DNA from: an uncultured beta proteobacterium
GTDB lineage: Bacteria; Pseudomonadota; Gammaproteobacteria; Burkholderiales; Burkholderiaceae_E
Assembly (NCBI GenBank): GCA_903934295.1
Contig: CAIZNI010000012.1
Span: 1 to 47,187, forward strand
DNA: 47,187 bases
Direction of reading: 5' to 3'
Shown: positions 15,176 through 22,332 of the stretch, in pieces
Layout of the letters: each line of letters begins with the position of its first letter
Position numbering within the stretch: position 1 is the stretch's first letter
Program-made: the position numbers and the translations under genes
Notes under the pieces: model-generated
What the model was told of the DNA's origin: nothing
The model's database searches: none
The model's input: only the letters and a program-made list of their open reading frames with translations

Positions 15176-15511
15176 TCATCGATGCTGGTTGAAGAAGTCG
15201 ATCATGCGTCGGGTTGCATCGCGGGTTGCGTCCCGGTCGAAGACATACCCATTCGCAATCTCGCCCTGCTTGTCCCCTGCATAGGTGGCACCTGAATAGC
15301 TGTGCCAGGCAAGCGGCGCGCCCTTGCCGCGCAGCTCTTCGACCACGGGAAAGCAGCTCGCCATGGGCGTTCCGGTGTCCCTGTCACCGAACAGCAGCAG
15401 CAGCGGCCGGTCGGTGTCGTCGAGCAGAGTGCTGGTCTGAGCGGCCGCTGGCCGCGAGACGGCCGCGCTCGCGAGCATGCAGGCGGTCAGGATCAGGTGC
15501 ACGAATGTCAT
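15176..15511 (-). pseudogene. Dienelactone hydrolase-like C-terminal piece fused to a signal peptide
   Basis: 111 residues: a signal peptide (MTFVHLILTACMLASAAVSR, cleavage near AAAQ) followed straight away by the last part of a dienelactone-hydrolase-type alpha/beta hydrolase (RPLLLLFGDRDTGTPMASCF, PVVEELRGKGAPLAWHSYSG). The nucleophile region is absent. The catalytic histidine position, normally GATHA-, reads GATYAG, so Tyr replaces His. The start overlaps the stop of the PACE gene (ATGA), so it would be translated as the second gene of that operon. An internal deletion of a once full-length secreted hydrolase explains it best; catalysis is not expected. Confidence 0.65.
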
Positions 15512-15948
15512 GATTTGCCTCCTGCGGCCGATGCGGGCGGCCCGAAGATCGTGTCGAAGGCCCAGGTGAAGGCGATCGCGTAAACGAAGAAGAACGCCAT
15601 CAGGCCGAGGTTGGCCAGAAAGGCCGCCAGCAGCGTGGTGTCGAGCCCCCAGGCCATCACGGGCACGAGCAAAAAGACCAGCCCGCCTTCGAAGCCCAGG
15701 CCGTGCAGGATCCGCCGGATCGGTGTTCGCGTGCGCGAGGTCTGCCGCGACTCCCAGGCCTCGAAGATCGCGTTGAACACGTAGTTCCAGGTGAGCGCGA
15801 TGGTCGAGAGCAGGGCGGCAAGCCCCAGCGACGACGCCAGCGGCTTGTCGAAAAGCAGACCCAGCACCGGGCCCACGCCGATGATCGCGACGACCTCGTA
15901 GAGGACGGCCTGCACGACGCGTCGGCGGATGGGGGTCATGGGGGTCAT
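15508..15948 (-). CDS. PACE-family (AceI-like) multidrug/polyamine efflux protein
   Basis: About 146 residues with four transmembrane helices arranged as two bacterial-transmembrane-pair units. The first has RRRVVQAVLYEVVAIIGVGP and WNYVFNAIFEAWE; the second has RRILHGLGFEGGLVFLLVPV and FTWAFDTIFGPP. The acidic residues in helix 1 (YE of VLYEVV) and helix 3 (FEGG) correspond to the proton-coupling glutamate of AceI. PACE proteins export chlorhexidine, acriflavine or short diamines from the cytoplasm. The ATG at 15948 is used; one nine bases downstream is equally possible. The next gene is translationally coupled. Confidence 0.88.
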   Translation of the reverse strand: MTPMTPIRRRVVQAVLYEVVAIIGVGPVLGLLFDKPLASSLGLAALLSTIALTWNYVFNAIFEAWESRQTSRTRTPIRRILHGLGFEGGLVFLLVPVMAWGLDTTLLAAFLANLGLMAFFFVYAIAFTWAFDTIFGPPASAAGGKS

Positions 15949-16018
15949 GTGGATAGGTGGGTTGCTCGAGACCCGGGATGCTGCCATGTTGTTCGCGACG
16001 CCGCGCGCAGTGTCGGCG

Positions 16019-16759
16019 TCAGGGTTGCGCCTTCAGCAACTCGCGAACCAGGTCGGCGATCAGCACTGCGGAGCCTTGCAGCGCGTCTCCCTCGCGGGCT
16101 GCCCGAGGCAGTTCGACATGCACGCCGCGTCGCACTGGCTCGCTGGCGAAGATGCCCAGCTTCTTCGCGCACGACGCCGTGAAGTTCAGGCGATCGATCG
16201 GTTCGATCAGCAGTTCGAGGTCGGGGTAGGCGGGCGCGCGCTGGCGGGCCCGCTCGAGCATGACCGGGAACGCGTCCTTCGCCCGCCGGACCTGCGCGTC
16301 GGACATCCCGACCGTGGCCACCTCGACGAATGGCGCGGATCGCGGGTTGGAGTTGCCGTGGATCTCGACGTACAGGTCCAAGGGGCCGGCGGAAGCCGCG
16401 CGCATCACCACCGCGCGGTAGCCCGCGTAGACATCGGCTGCCCGCTCGGTCTGCGGTTCGTTCGCGCAGGCCGAGAACGCGCCTTCGGTTGGCCGGTTCA
16501 CGTTGATGCGGACGCGGTTGGGCGTGAAGTGGCGGGCAACCACATAGCCCGCGCCCAGGTGGCCGGCCACCGATAATGCGAGTGCGTCGGTGTAGGCGTC
16601 GAAGGTGCCGTGCGGCGCGGCGATCAGCACGCCGTTGACGCTTGCGGCGTATTCGAAATCACCGAGCGCATGCCGCACGCGCTCCTGGGCTGCGGCCGTG
16701 CCATGCCAGCCCGCGATGGCGGCTGCCAGAAGCAGGATGCGGATCAGGGTGGCGCGCAT
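16019..16759 (-). CDS. Exported N-formylglutamate-amidohydrolase-like protein
   Basis: About 246 residues with a signal peptide (MRATLIRILLLAAAIAGWHG, cleavage near TAAAQ). The mature part has LIAAPHGTFDAYT, RVRINVNRPTEGAFS, LDLYVEIHGNSNP and GVHVELPRAARE. PHG, the N-R pair and EIHG are placed like the zinc-binding and substrate motifs of N-formylglutamate amidohydrolases (PHGG, D-N-R, D-x-H). This similarity is by motif order only, so the substrate is unknown; a periplasmic metallo-amidase is the best guess. The ATG at 16759 begins the signal peptide; the frame is open upstream but has no better start. Confidence 0.6.
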   Translation of the reverse strand: MRATLIRILLLAAAIAGWHGTAAAQERVRHALGDFEYAASVNGVLIAAPHGTFDAYTDALALSVAGHLGAGYVVARHFTPNRVRINVNRPTEGAFSACANEPQTERAADVYAGYRAVVMRAASAGPLDLYVEIHGNSNPRSAPFVEVATVGMSDAQVRRAKDAFPVMLERARQRAPAYPDLELLIEPIDRLNFTASCAKKLGIFASEPVRRGVHVELPRAAREGDALQGSAVLIADLVRELLKAQP

Positions 16760-16813
16760 CGGCTGCGTGCGCAGGGCGGGCGGCTCATGTCGGGGCTCGT
16801 ACACCATCCGCGT

Positions 16814-17195
16814 TCAATCCGTCAGAGCCTGCGCGGCAAGGATGGCGAGAACCAGATCTTCCCGATCGGTTGCGCTGGAAAAGTTCTGGTAGGTCTCGGC
16901 GCCGAATCTCATGGGATTGAACATGTACAGCACCGGCGTGAAGCGATCAAGGCTGGAGAACCCCGGCGGGCGAAGCGCTCCGAGCGCTCGCGCGCGCAGC
17001 GGCGGCGCCATCGTTGCGAAGGTGGTCACGTAGGCGAGGCATTCCTTGGCCTGAATCGTCGGGTTCGCGATCTTGAAGTTGCACGCGGCCCCCGCGTGGG
17101 CGGCTTCGTGCGCCGCGAGTGCCCGGTAGACCGACCGGCTGATCGGGACGCCGAACCAGGTCTTGTGCCTGCGGAATGCGTCGTAGGGCAGGAGG
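16814..17195 (-). pseudogene. Putative HExxH metalloprotease-like protein, C-terminal part
   Basis: The minus strand is open without a start, reading LPYDAFRRHKTWFGVPISRS, then VYRALAAHEAAHAGAACNF, then PTIQAKECLAYVTTFATMAP, and ending LVLAILAAQALTD at 16814. HEAAH is an HExxH zinc motif, as in gluzincin-like exported proteins of unknown function. The 5' part, which should carry the signal peptide, is missing: the sequence joins an alpha/beta hydrolase fragment on the other strand near 17195. It follows the amidohydrolase-like gene upstream in transcription order. Confidence 0.5.
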
Positions 17196-17640
17196 TACGC
17201 CGCGCGTCATTCCGAGCGGTTGACGAAGTTGATCATCAACGGGGGCTTTGCCGTGGGCCGCAACCGGCGCGGGTCCGAGAAGGACCGGGAGACGGGGCAG
17301 GCTTACCTAACTTTGATGCGCCACGGGTGGGGCGACGAGCACTCGGCCTTCCTGCGCAGCGTCGGCACGCTGTACTTCCCGGGCCTGTCGAGCGAGCAGA
17401 TTCGCGCCCTAGCGGACCTGCAACGCATGGCCATGTCGGCAGACGCTGCCATCCGGACGCGCTCGGCAAGCGATGGTATTGACGTCTTCGATCTGCTCAA
17501 GCAGGTGTCGACGCCGACCCTGGTGTTGCACAGCCGCTATGACAATGCGGTGCCGTTCGAAGAGGGGCAGTGGCTGGCTGCCGCGATGCCTAATGCGCGC
17601 TTCGTTGCGCTTGAGTCGGAGAACCACGTGCCAGTGCGCG
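17196..17640 (+). pseudogene. Cyclase-type alpha/beta hydrolase, internal fragment
   Basis: The plus strand reads AARHSERLTKLIINGGFAVG, then AYLTLMRHGWGDEHSAFLRS, then DVFDLLKQVSTPTLVLHSRY, then DNAVPFEEGQWLAAAMPNAR and SENHV. This matches the second half of the alpha/beta-hydrolase domain found fused to adenylate cyclases or LuxR domains; the catalytic Asp (YDNAV) and His (ENHV) are there but the nucleophile elbow is not. A complete relative is encoded at 19557-20900, though the two are not close copies. Both ends are recombination joints, the right one with a HigB fragment. Confidence 0.7.
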
Positions 17641-17768
17641 GTTGGTGGTGAAAATGCAGTACCGCGCGGGTATCGCCTGGGTGACGTTTGTCGGCACCCA
17701 TGCCCAGTGCGACAGCATCGATGTGGAGAGCGTCAATGACTATTCCAAAAGCTATCGTCCGCTGGTGA
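17641..17768 (+). pseudogene. Fossil higBA: HigB C-terminus and HigA N-terminus
   Basis: Starting inside GGTTGGTGGTGAAAATG, the plus strand encodes LVVKMQYRAGIAWVTFVGTH then AQCDSIDVESVNDY, very close to the end of the HigB at 1564-1872. An overlapping ATG at 17736 begins MTIPKAIV, as in HigA proteins, but stops after ten residues (TGA at 17766). So the junction of a second higBA operon survives while both genes are destroyed. Confidence 0.75.
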
Positions 17769-17831
17769 CAGACTACCGCCTGCTGCTGGCGAATATCGGG
17801 GGGGCATGGAAGGTCTCGGGTACCAACACCT

Positions 17832-18284
17832 TTAGCTATCATTTTGGATGCTGATGCTCTGATGAATAGCGTTTGGGCTGGGGATCAAGCTTTTCGTGAC
17901 CCTGGCAGTCGCCAAGGTTTTCTCACCGCTTTGCACCACCACCTCGCAAAAGCACAAGCGGCGCCCGAGTTGCGTGATGCGCGAGTCGAAGGTCACCCGA
18001 TCGCCCATCGCCGCCGAGCGCATGACCGACACATGAATGTCGTGCGTCACCGCATGTTGGTCGGCCGGCAGCCTGCTGAGAAGGCCGACCATCGCGCAGA
18101 CGTCGCTCAGCAGGTAAACAACACCGCCGTGGAGGCCGCCGGCCGGGCTGCTATTCAAGGCGCTCACCATAATGGCCAGATGCCCCGCGCCGTCCCGGCT
18201 TTCAACCTCATGCAGACCGAGCAGGCGATGGAGGGGCTGGTCGATCAGCGGCTGAATTCGGGCTGCGAGGCGGTCGTCAGTCAT
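17832..18284 (-). CDS. PaaI-type hotdog-fold thioesterase
   Basis: About 150 residues of a single hotdog domain. It reads LHRLLGLHEVESRDGAGHLA, then SALNSSPAGGLHGGVVYLLS, then DVCAMVGLLSRLPADQHAV, then THDIHVSVMRSAAMGDRVT. GGLHGGVVYLLSD corresponds to the helix carrying the catalytic acid region of PaaI/YbgC-like acyl-CoA thioesterases (typically N/H-x-x-G-x-HGG--L-D). It should cleave acyl-CoA esters in the cytoplasm; the acyl group is unknown. The ATG at 18284 is preferred over a TTG at 18290. No clear ribosome site is visible. Neighbours are remnants, so context does not help. Confidence 0.8.
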   Translation of the reverse strand: MTDDRLAARIQPLIDQPLHRLLGLHEVESRDGAGHLAIMVSALNSSPAGGLHGGVVYLLSDVCAMVGLLSRLPADQHAVTHDIHVSVMRSAAMGDRVTFDSRITQLGRRLCFCEVVVQSGEKTLATARVTKSLIPSPNAIHQSISIQNDS

Positions 18285-18399
18285 GGGCAATACAAGAACG
18301 GCTTGCGCTTCGGCACTCAGGCCGGTGACGAGGCGCAGTCAAGGTGGGGCATCAAACCAATGTACCACCATGCTGGGCATCGCAATGGCTGTATGCGTA

Positions 18400-18467
18400 T
18401 TTCAGCGATCGTAGACGCCCATTTCAGGCTGATCGTAGACGGCGTTTCAACGTGATCATAGACGGTC
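18400..18467. repeat. IS21-type terminal repeat array, three units
   Basis: Three units of TTTCA, a few bases, then GATC(G/A)TAGAC with about 22-base spacing. The same unit forms the array at 945-1058, but here in the opposite orientation, so the ends face away from each other. No istA or istB follows; the sequence runs into a truncated methyltransferase. Confidence 0.7.
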
Positions 18468-18576
18468 ACGGTCGTGCGTGAGCAACGATTCGGGCGAGTG
18501 GTGCGGGCCGTCGCCCGAAGCTGCCGTCGCCGTGCGCGATTCGCGGCTCTTCGAGCAGCCGCGGCGCGCGCATGAC

Positions 18577-18735
18577 AAGCACGCGCTTGCCGTCGATCAC
18601 GTCGGCGGCGTCCAGCACCGCCTGCGCAGACTGCGTGGTGATCTGCGGCGCCAGTGCGTGATAGGCCACGACGGTTTCGGGGTTCTCCCAGCCACTGCGT
18701 TCGAAGGCTGCAAAGCTCATGGCGGAATCAGTCAT
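18577..18735 (-). pseudogene. SAM-dependent methyltransferase, N-terminal remnant
   Basis: From the ATG at 18735, preceded by GGGAGAGGTG, the minus strand encodes MTDSAMSFAAFERSGWENPE then TVVAYHALAPQITTQSAQAV and DAADVIDGKRVL. This is the region before motif I of a class I methyltransferase, where VLDVATGPG would be expected next. Instead the frame changes to unrelated sequence leading to the IS21-type repeat. It was cut by that element or by a later deletion. It is not a copy of the methyltransferase at 25801. Confidence 0.65.
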
Positions 18736-18957
18736 CACCTCTCCCAGAAAAGAACTTCTTGAAGGCGATCGGACCCCAACGAGGATTCTTGTCTTGCCTG
18801 GCTCGATTTGCCTTCACTCGAAATGATCAGAGGCGCGGCAAAGTGCGTCCGCCACGGCGCACAACGCGCGCGGCCTCGGCGACTGACCGTGCTCGATGCG
18901 CAGGGTCGCCGCGCGTGGAGCAACCCATTCAGGCGGGAGGCCTGAGGCCGCGCGAAC

Positions 18958-19272
18958 TCAGCCGATCACCACCTCGGTGATCTCGATCTGCGGCGCGACA
19001 TCGGTGTAGTTGGGGATGTCGGCCATGATCGTGGCGCCGTGCGTGGCCATGACCGCCTGAAAGGGCTCCAGCGACTCCAGGTACAGCGCGCAAGAGGCCA
19101 GGAAGGCCGGTGGCGAGCCCGGAGCGCCGCCCGCCAGCCCCTTGTCGACCGTGTAGCGCAAGAGGGCGGCGCCGAGCTTTTCGGCCACCATCGGCATGTG
19201 GCGGTCGCGATAGTAGGCGTGGTCGAAGCGGGCCCCGGTCTGGTTCGGGTACATCACGGATACCTTGAACAT
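18958..19272 (-). CDS. EthD family protein
   Basis: A 104-residue dimeric alpha+beta-barrel protein of the EthD family. It starts MFKVSVMYPNQTGARFDHAY, has the conserved YYRDRHMPMVAEKLGAALLR, and ends MADIPNYTDVAPQIEITEV. EthD is required for ether (MTBE/ETBE) degradation in Rhodococcus, but most members are unassigned small reductase-like or monooxygenase-like proteins. The ATG at 19272 has AGGAG six bases upstream. It points away from the cyclase gene at 19557, with about 280 bases between them holding no other gene. Confidence 0.9.
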   Translation of the reverse strand: MFKVSVMYPNQTGARFDHAYYRDRHMPMVAEKLGAALLRYTVDKGLAGGAPGSPPAFLASCALYLESLEPFQAVMATHGATIMADIPNYTDVAPQIEITEVVIG

Positions 19273-19556
19273 CGTCGTCTCCTGTTGCTTGGGCGCGCGG
19301 CGCGGCCGGCTGTCATCCCGACGATTCCAGCACCGCGATACCAACTCGTCCACGGGGCAGGTGTCCTGCATGGGCCCTCTGCGCGAGCCCTGGTCCCGGG
19401 ACTGCCTGTGCAACTAGGCCAGGACCAGCGCGGGGGCCGGACCGCAGAGCCTTCCCGCGGCCTGCCGCAACGCCCTCCGTGGGCTGGTGCTGTTCGCTGC
19501 CCTGGGACCGCCACCCGCGCTACAGTGGCGTTACTTCAACCCAGCTGTAGAGGTGC

Positions 19557-20900
19557 ATGACGATGCGGCCAGACACCCGTTACGCGCGCAGCGGCGATGT
19601 GCATATCGCCTGGCAAGCCTTCGGCGAAGGCGACACCAACCTCGTGATGATTCCGCCTTTCGTCTCGCACATCGAGAACTTCTGGGACCAGCCCGACTGC
19701 GCGCGCTGGCTCTCGCGGCTCGGGGCCTTCGCCCGGGTGGTGATGTTCGACAAGCGCGGAACCGGCATGTCGGACCGGGTCGCCGACCTGCCCGGCGTGG
19801 ATCAGCGCATGGACGACGTGCGCGCCGTCATGGATGCGGCCGGCATCGACCGGGCGGCGCTGCTCGGCATCTCCGAGGGCGGCTCGCTCGCCAGCCTGTT
19901 CGCAGCTTCGCACCCGGACCGCTGTCAGGCGCTGGTGCTCTACGGCACCTTCGCGCGCTTCAGTTCCTGGCTGCCCACGCCGGAGGCGCTCGAGGCCTTC
20001 ATCGGCTACATCCGCAGCGACTGGGGCTCGGGCAACAGCCTGGGCCTGTTCGCGCCTTCGCGCGTGAGCGACCCGGCCTTCCAGGCCTGGTGGGGACGCT
20101 TCGAGCGGCTGGGCGCGAGCCCGTCGGCCGCCACCGCACTGATGCGCATGAACAGCCTGATCGACATCTCGGGTGTGGCCAGCGCCATTCGGGTGCCCAC
20201 GCTGGTGGTGCACCGCACCGGGGATGTCACCATCAGTGTCGAAGGCGGGCGCTTCCTCGCCGCGCAGATCCCGCAGGCGCGTCTGCTCGAAGTGCCGGGC
20301 AGCGACCACCTGCCCTTCACCGGCGACAACGCCGACGAGATCCTCGACGCCGTCGAGGAGTTCCTCACCGGCTCGGTCGGCACGTCGGCGCACGACCGGG
20401 TGCTGGCGACCGTACTGTTCCTGGACATCGTTGGCGCAACCGAAGTCGCCGCGAATCTGGGCGATCGCCGGTGGGGCGATCGGCTCGGCGCCCACCTGCA
20501 GGAGGCGCGCGCGGAACTCGCGCGATTTCGCGGCCGCGAGATCGACACCGCAGGCGATGGCCTGTTCGCCGCCTTCGACGCGCCGGCTCGCGCCATCCGC
20601 TGCGCCCGCGCGCTGCGCGAAAGCGCCCGCCGCCTCGGGCTGCGCACGCGCATCGGGGTGCACACCGGCGAGTGCGAGCGCTTCGGCGAAAAACTCGGCG
20701 GCATCGCGGTGCACACCGGCGCGAGGGTCGCCGCGGCGGCGCAAGCCGACGAAATCCTGGTGACCGGCACGGTCCGCGATCTGGTCGCCGGTTCCGGCCT
20801 GCGCTTCGACGATCGCGGCTTGCATCCGCTGAAGGGCGTGCCCGGCGAGTGGCGGCTGTTCGCGCTCGCCCTGCCGGCCGAAACCTCCGTCACAGGATGA
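19557..20900 (+). CDS. Alpha/beta-hydrolase domain fused to a class III adenylate/guanylate cyclase
   Basis: 447 residues in two domains. Residues 1-272 form an alpha/beta hydrolase with nucleophile Ser106 in LLGISEGGS, Asp223 in RTGDVT and His251 in GSDHLPF. Residues 280-440 form a class III cyclase homology domain with metal ligands Asp290 (VLFLDIVGAT) and Asp334 (TAGDGLFAAF), substrate Lys426 (HPLKGVPG) and Arg390 (GARVAA). The usual transition-state Asn is His386 (AVHTGAR), as I recall for this fused subfamily. It should make cAMP or another cNMP in the cytoplasm, perhaps in response to a small ligand of the hydrolase domain. Four bases separate it from a cNMP-binding membrane protein gene. 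Confidence 0.92.
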   Translation: MTMRPDTRYARSGDVHIAWQAFGEGDTNLVMIPPFVSHIENFWDQPDCARWLSRLGAFARVVMFDKRGTGMSDRVADLPGVDQRMDDVRAVMDAAGIDRAALLGISEGGSLASLFAASHPDRCQALVLYGTFARFSSWLPTPEALEAFIGYIRSDWGSGNSLGLFAPSRVSDPAFQAWWGRFERLGASPSAATALMRMNSLIDISGVASAIRVPTLVVHRTGDVTISVEGGRFLAAQIPQARLLEVPGSDHLPFTGDNADEILDAVEEFLTGSVGTSAHDRVLATVLFLDIVGATEVAANLGDRRWGDRLGAHLQEARAELARFRGREIDTAGDGLFAAFDAPARAIRCARALRESARRLGLRTRIGVHTGECERFGEKLGGIAVHTGARVAAAAQADEILVTGTVRDLVAGSGLRFDDRGLHPLKGVPGEWRLFALALPAETSVTG

Positions 20901-20904
20901 CGCC

Positions 20905-21537
20905 ATGACCTGGATCGACCTTCTAGGACACCTCGGCGCACTGGTCATCATCGCCACCTATTCGATGAAGACGATGATCCCGCTGAGAGTGGCGGGGATC
21001 GTCGGCAGTTGCATCTTCATCACCTATGGCTACCTGAGCGGAACCTGGCCGGTGCTGATGCTGCACCTGGTGGTGCTGCCATTGAATGCCGTGCGTCTGT
21101 ACCAGATGCTGCAACTGGTCAAGAAGGTGTCGGCATCGGCCCAGGGCGAACTGTCGATGGACTGGCTCAAGCCCTTCATGTCGAGCCGCCGCTACGCGAG
21201 CGGCGAGGTGCTGTTTCAAGTCGGCGATACCGCCGACAGCCTCTACTACATCGTGGATGGCCGATTCCGGCTGCCGGAGATCAACACCGATGTGCCGCCA
21301 GGACAGGTCGTGGGCGATCTCGGTTTCGTGGCACCCGACCAGCGCCGCACGCTCTCGCTGCGGTGTGTTCAGGCTGGCGAAGTGCTTACGATCGGGTATG
21401 ACCAGGTGCGCCAGTTGTACTTCCAGAACCCGACCTTCGGTTTCTTCTTCCTGCGGCTGATCAGCCAGCGGCTCTTCGCCGACATCGAGCGTCTGCGCAG
21501 CAATCAGGCTCCCCCGACAGGGTCTGGCGGGGCGTGA
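20905..21537 (+). CDS. Membrane protein with C-terminal cyclic-nucleotide-binding domain
   Basis: 210 residues. Residues 1-75 hold three hydrophobic helices (LLGHLGALVIIATYSM, VAGIVGSCIFITYGYL, WPVLMLHLVVLPLNAVRLY), resembling the YgjV/Popeye type of small membrane anchor. Residues 85-200 look like a cNMP-binding beta-roll (SSRRYASGEVLFQVGDTADS, LYYIVDGRFRLPEINTDVPP, GQVVGDLGFVAPDQRRTLS). GDLGFVAPDQRRTLS fits the phosphate-binding cassette, with the Arg that binds the cyclic phosphate (the usual form is GELALL-xxRTAS). It lacks any catalytic or DNA-binding part, so it probably senses the cyclase product at the membrane. It starts four bases after the cyclase stop and is surely co-transcribed. 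Confidence 0.88.
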   Translation: MTWIDLLGHLGALVIIATYSMKTMIPLRVAGIVGSCIFITYGYLSGTWPVLMLHLVVLPLNAVRLYQMLQLVKKVSASAQGELSMDWLKPFMSSRRYASGEVLFQVGDTADSLYYIVDGRFRLPEINTDVPPGQVVGDLGFVAPDQRRTLSLRCVQAGEVLTIGYDQVRQLYFQNPTFGFFFLRLISQRLFADIERLRSNQAPPTGSGGA

Positions 21538-21644
21538 GGACAGAAAGGAGAACCGCTTGGCAGATCTTCAGCTTCCATACTCCAAGGCACCTCACGCTTC
21601 GATGGGCGATGAGGGGCGAATCGGCATTTTGCAGGCGAGGTTCG

Positions 21645-22313
21645 ATGAATCCGAAGACACGGGCGACCAGCGCGCTTTCGACGGCCGATGCGCAGGACGG
21701 CGCGCTGCCCGGGGAGCTAATGCGCTGCTTCGAGGACCACGGCCTCGATCTTTCGCTGCCCCGCGCCACCGTCGTCGTTCGCGAGGGCGATGTCGCCGAT
21801 CGGCTGTATCTCGTGCGCGAGGGTCGGCTGCGGGTCTACACCGGCGATGGCGAGGGTCGCGAGGTCGAGCTCACGGTGCTCGGGCCTGGCCAGTATTTCG
21901 GCGAACTCATGCTGGGCAGCGGCCTACGCACCGCATCGGTGAAAGCCCTGAGCCCGGCCCGTCTGAGCGTCATCACGCGCGAGACCTTCGAGCAGGTGCT
22001 CGCCAGCCGCCCCGATGTGGCCTTTCACGTCATCCAGACGCTGATCGCGCGGGTGCGGGCGCTGACCGGCGACGTGCGCCGGCTGGCGCTCATGGACGTC
22101 TACGAGCGGGTGGTGGTGCTGCTGACGCAGGCCGCGATCGAGGCCGATGGGCTGCGAGTTGCACCCTTCATGAGCCAGCAGGCGATCGCGGAGCGGGTGG
22201 GCGCCTCGCGCAGCATGGTCAACCGGATCATGAACGACCTGATCGCTGGGGAGTACCTCGAGGTCACGCGCGATCGCATCGTGCTTCGGCGGGCGCTGCC
22301 CCGGCGCTGGTGA
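21645..22313 (+). CDS. Crp/Fnr-family transcription regulator
   Basis: About 222 residues. The N-terminal cNMP-binding domain has VVREGDVADRLYLVREGRLR, ELTVLGPGQYFGELMLGSGL and RTASVKALSPARLSVITRET; FGELMLGSGLRTASV is a good phosphate-binding cassette with the Arg-Thr pair, so cyclic-nucleotide binding is likely. The C-terminal winged helix reads MSQQAIAERVGASRSMVNRI, then MNDLIAGEYLEV. No Fnr-type cysteine cluster is present. The ATG at 21645 follows GCGAGG by five bases; the frame is open upstream to 21534, but that part is unlike the family. It should read the output of the neighbouring cyclases. Confidence 0.92.
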   Translation: MNPKTRATSALSTADAQDGALPGELMRCFEDHGLDLSLPRATVVVREGDVADRLYLVREGRLRVYTGDGEGREVELTVLGPGQYFGELMLGSGLRTASVKALSPARLSVITRETFEQVLASRPDVAFHVIQTLIARVRALTGDVRRLALMDVYERVVVLLTQAAIEADGLRVAPFMSQQAIAERVGASRSMVNRIMNDLIAGEYLEVTRDRIVLRRALPRRW

Positions 22314-22332
22314 AGAGCGAGGTCGGCCGCGC

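Noticed and set aside
19487-20957. Long open frames of over 400 codons on both strands across the hydrolase-cyclase gene
   Set aside because: They are Arg/Ala/Gly-rich by-products of GC-rich codon use; only the 19557-20900 frame shows family motifs.
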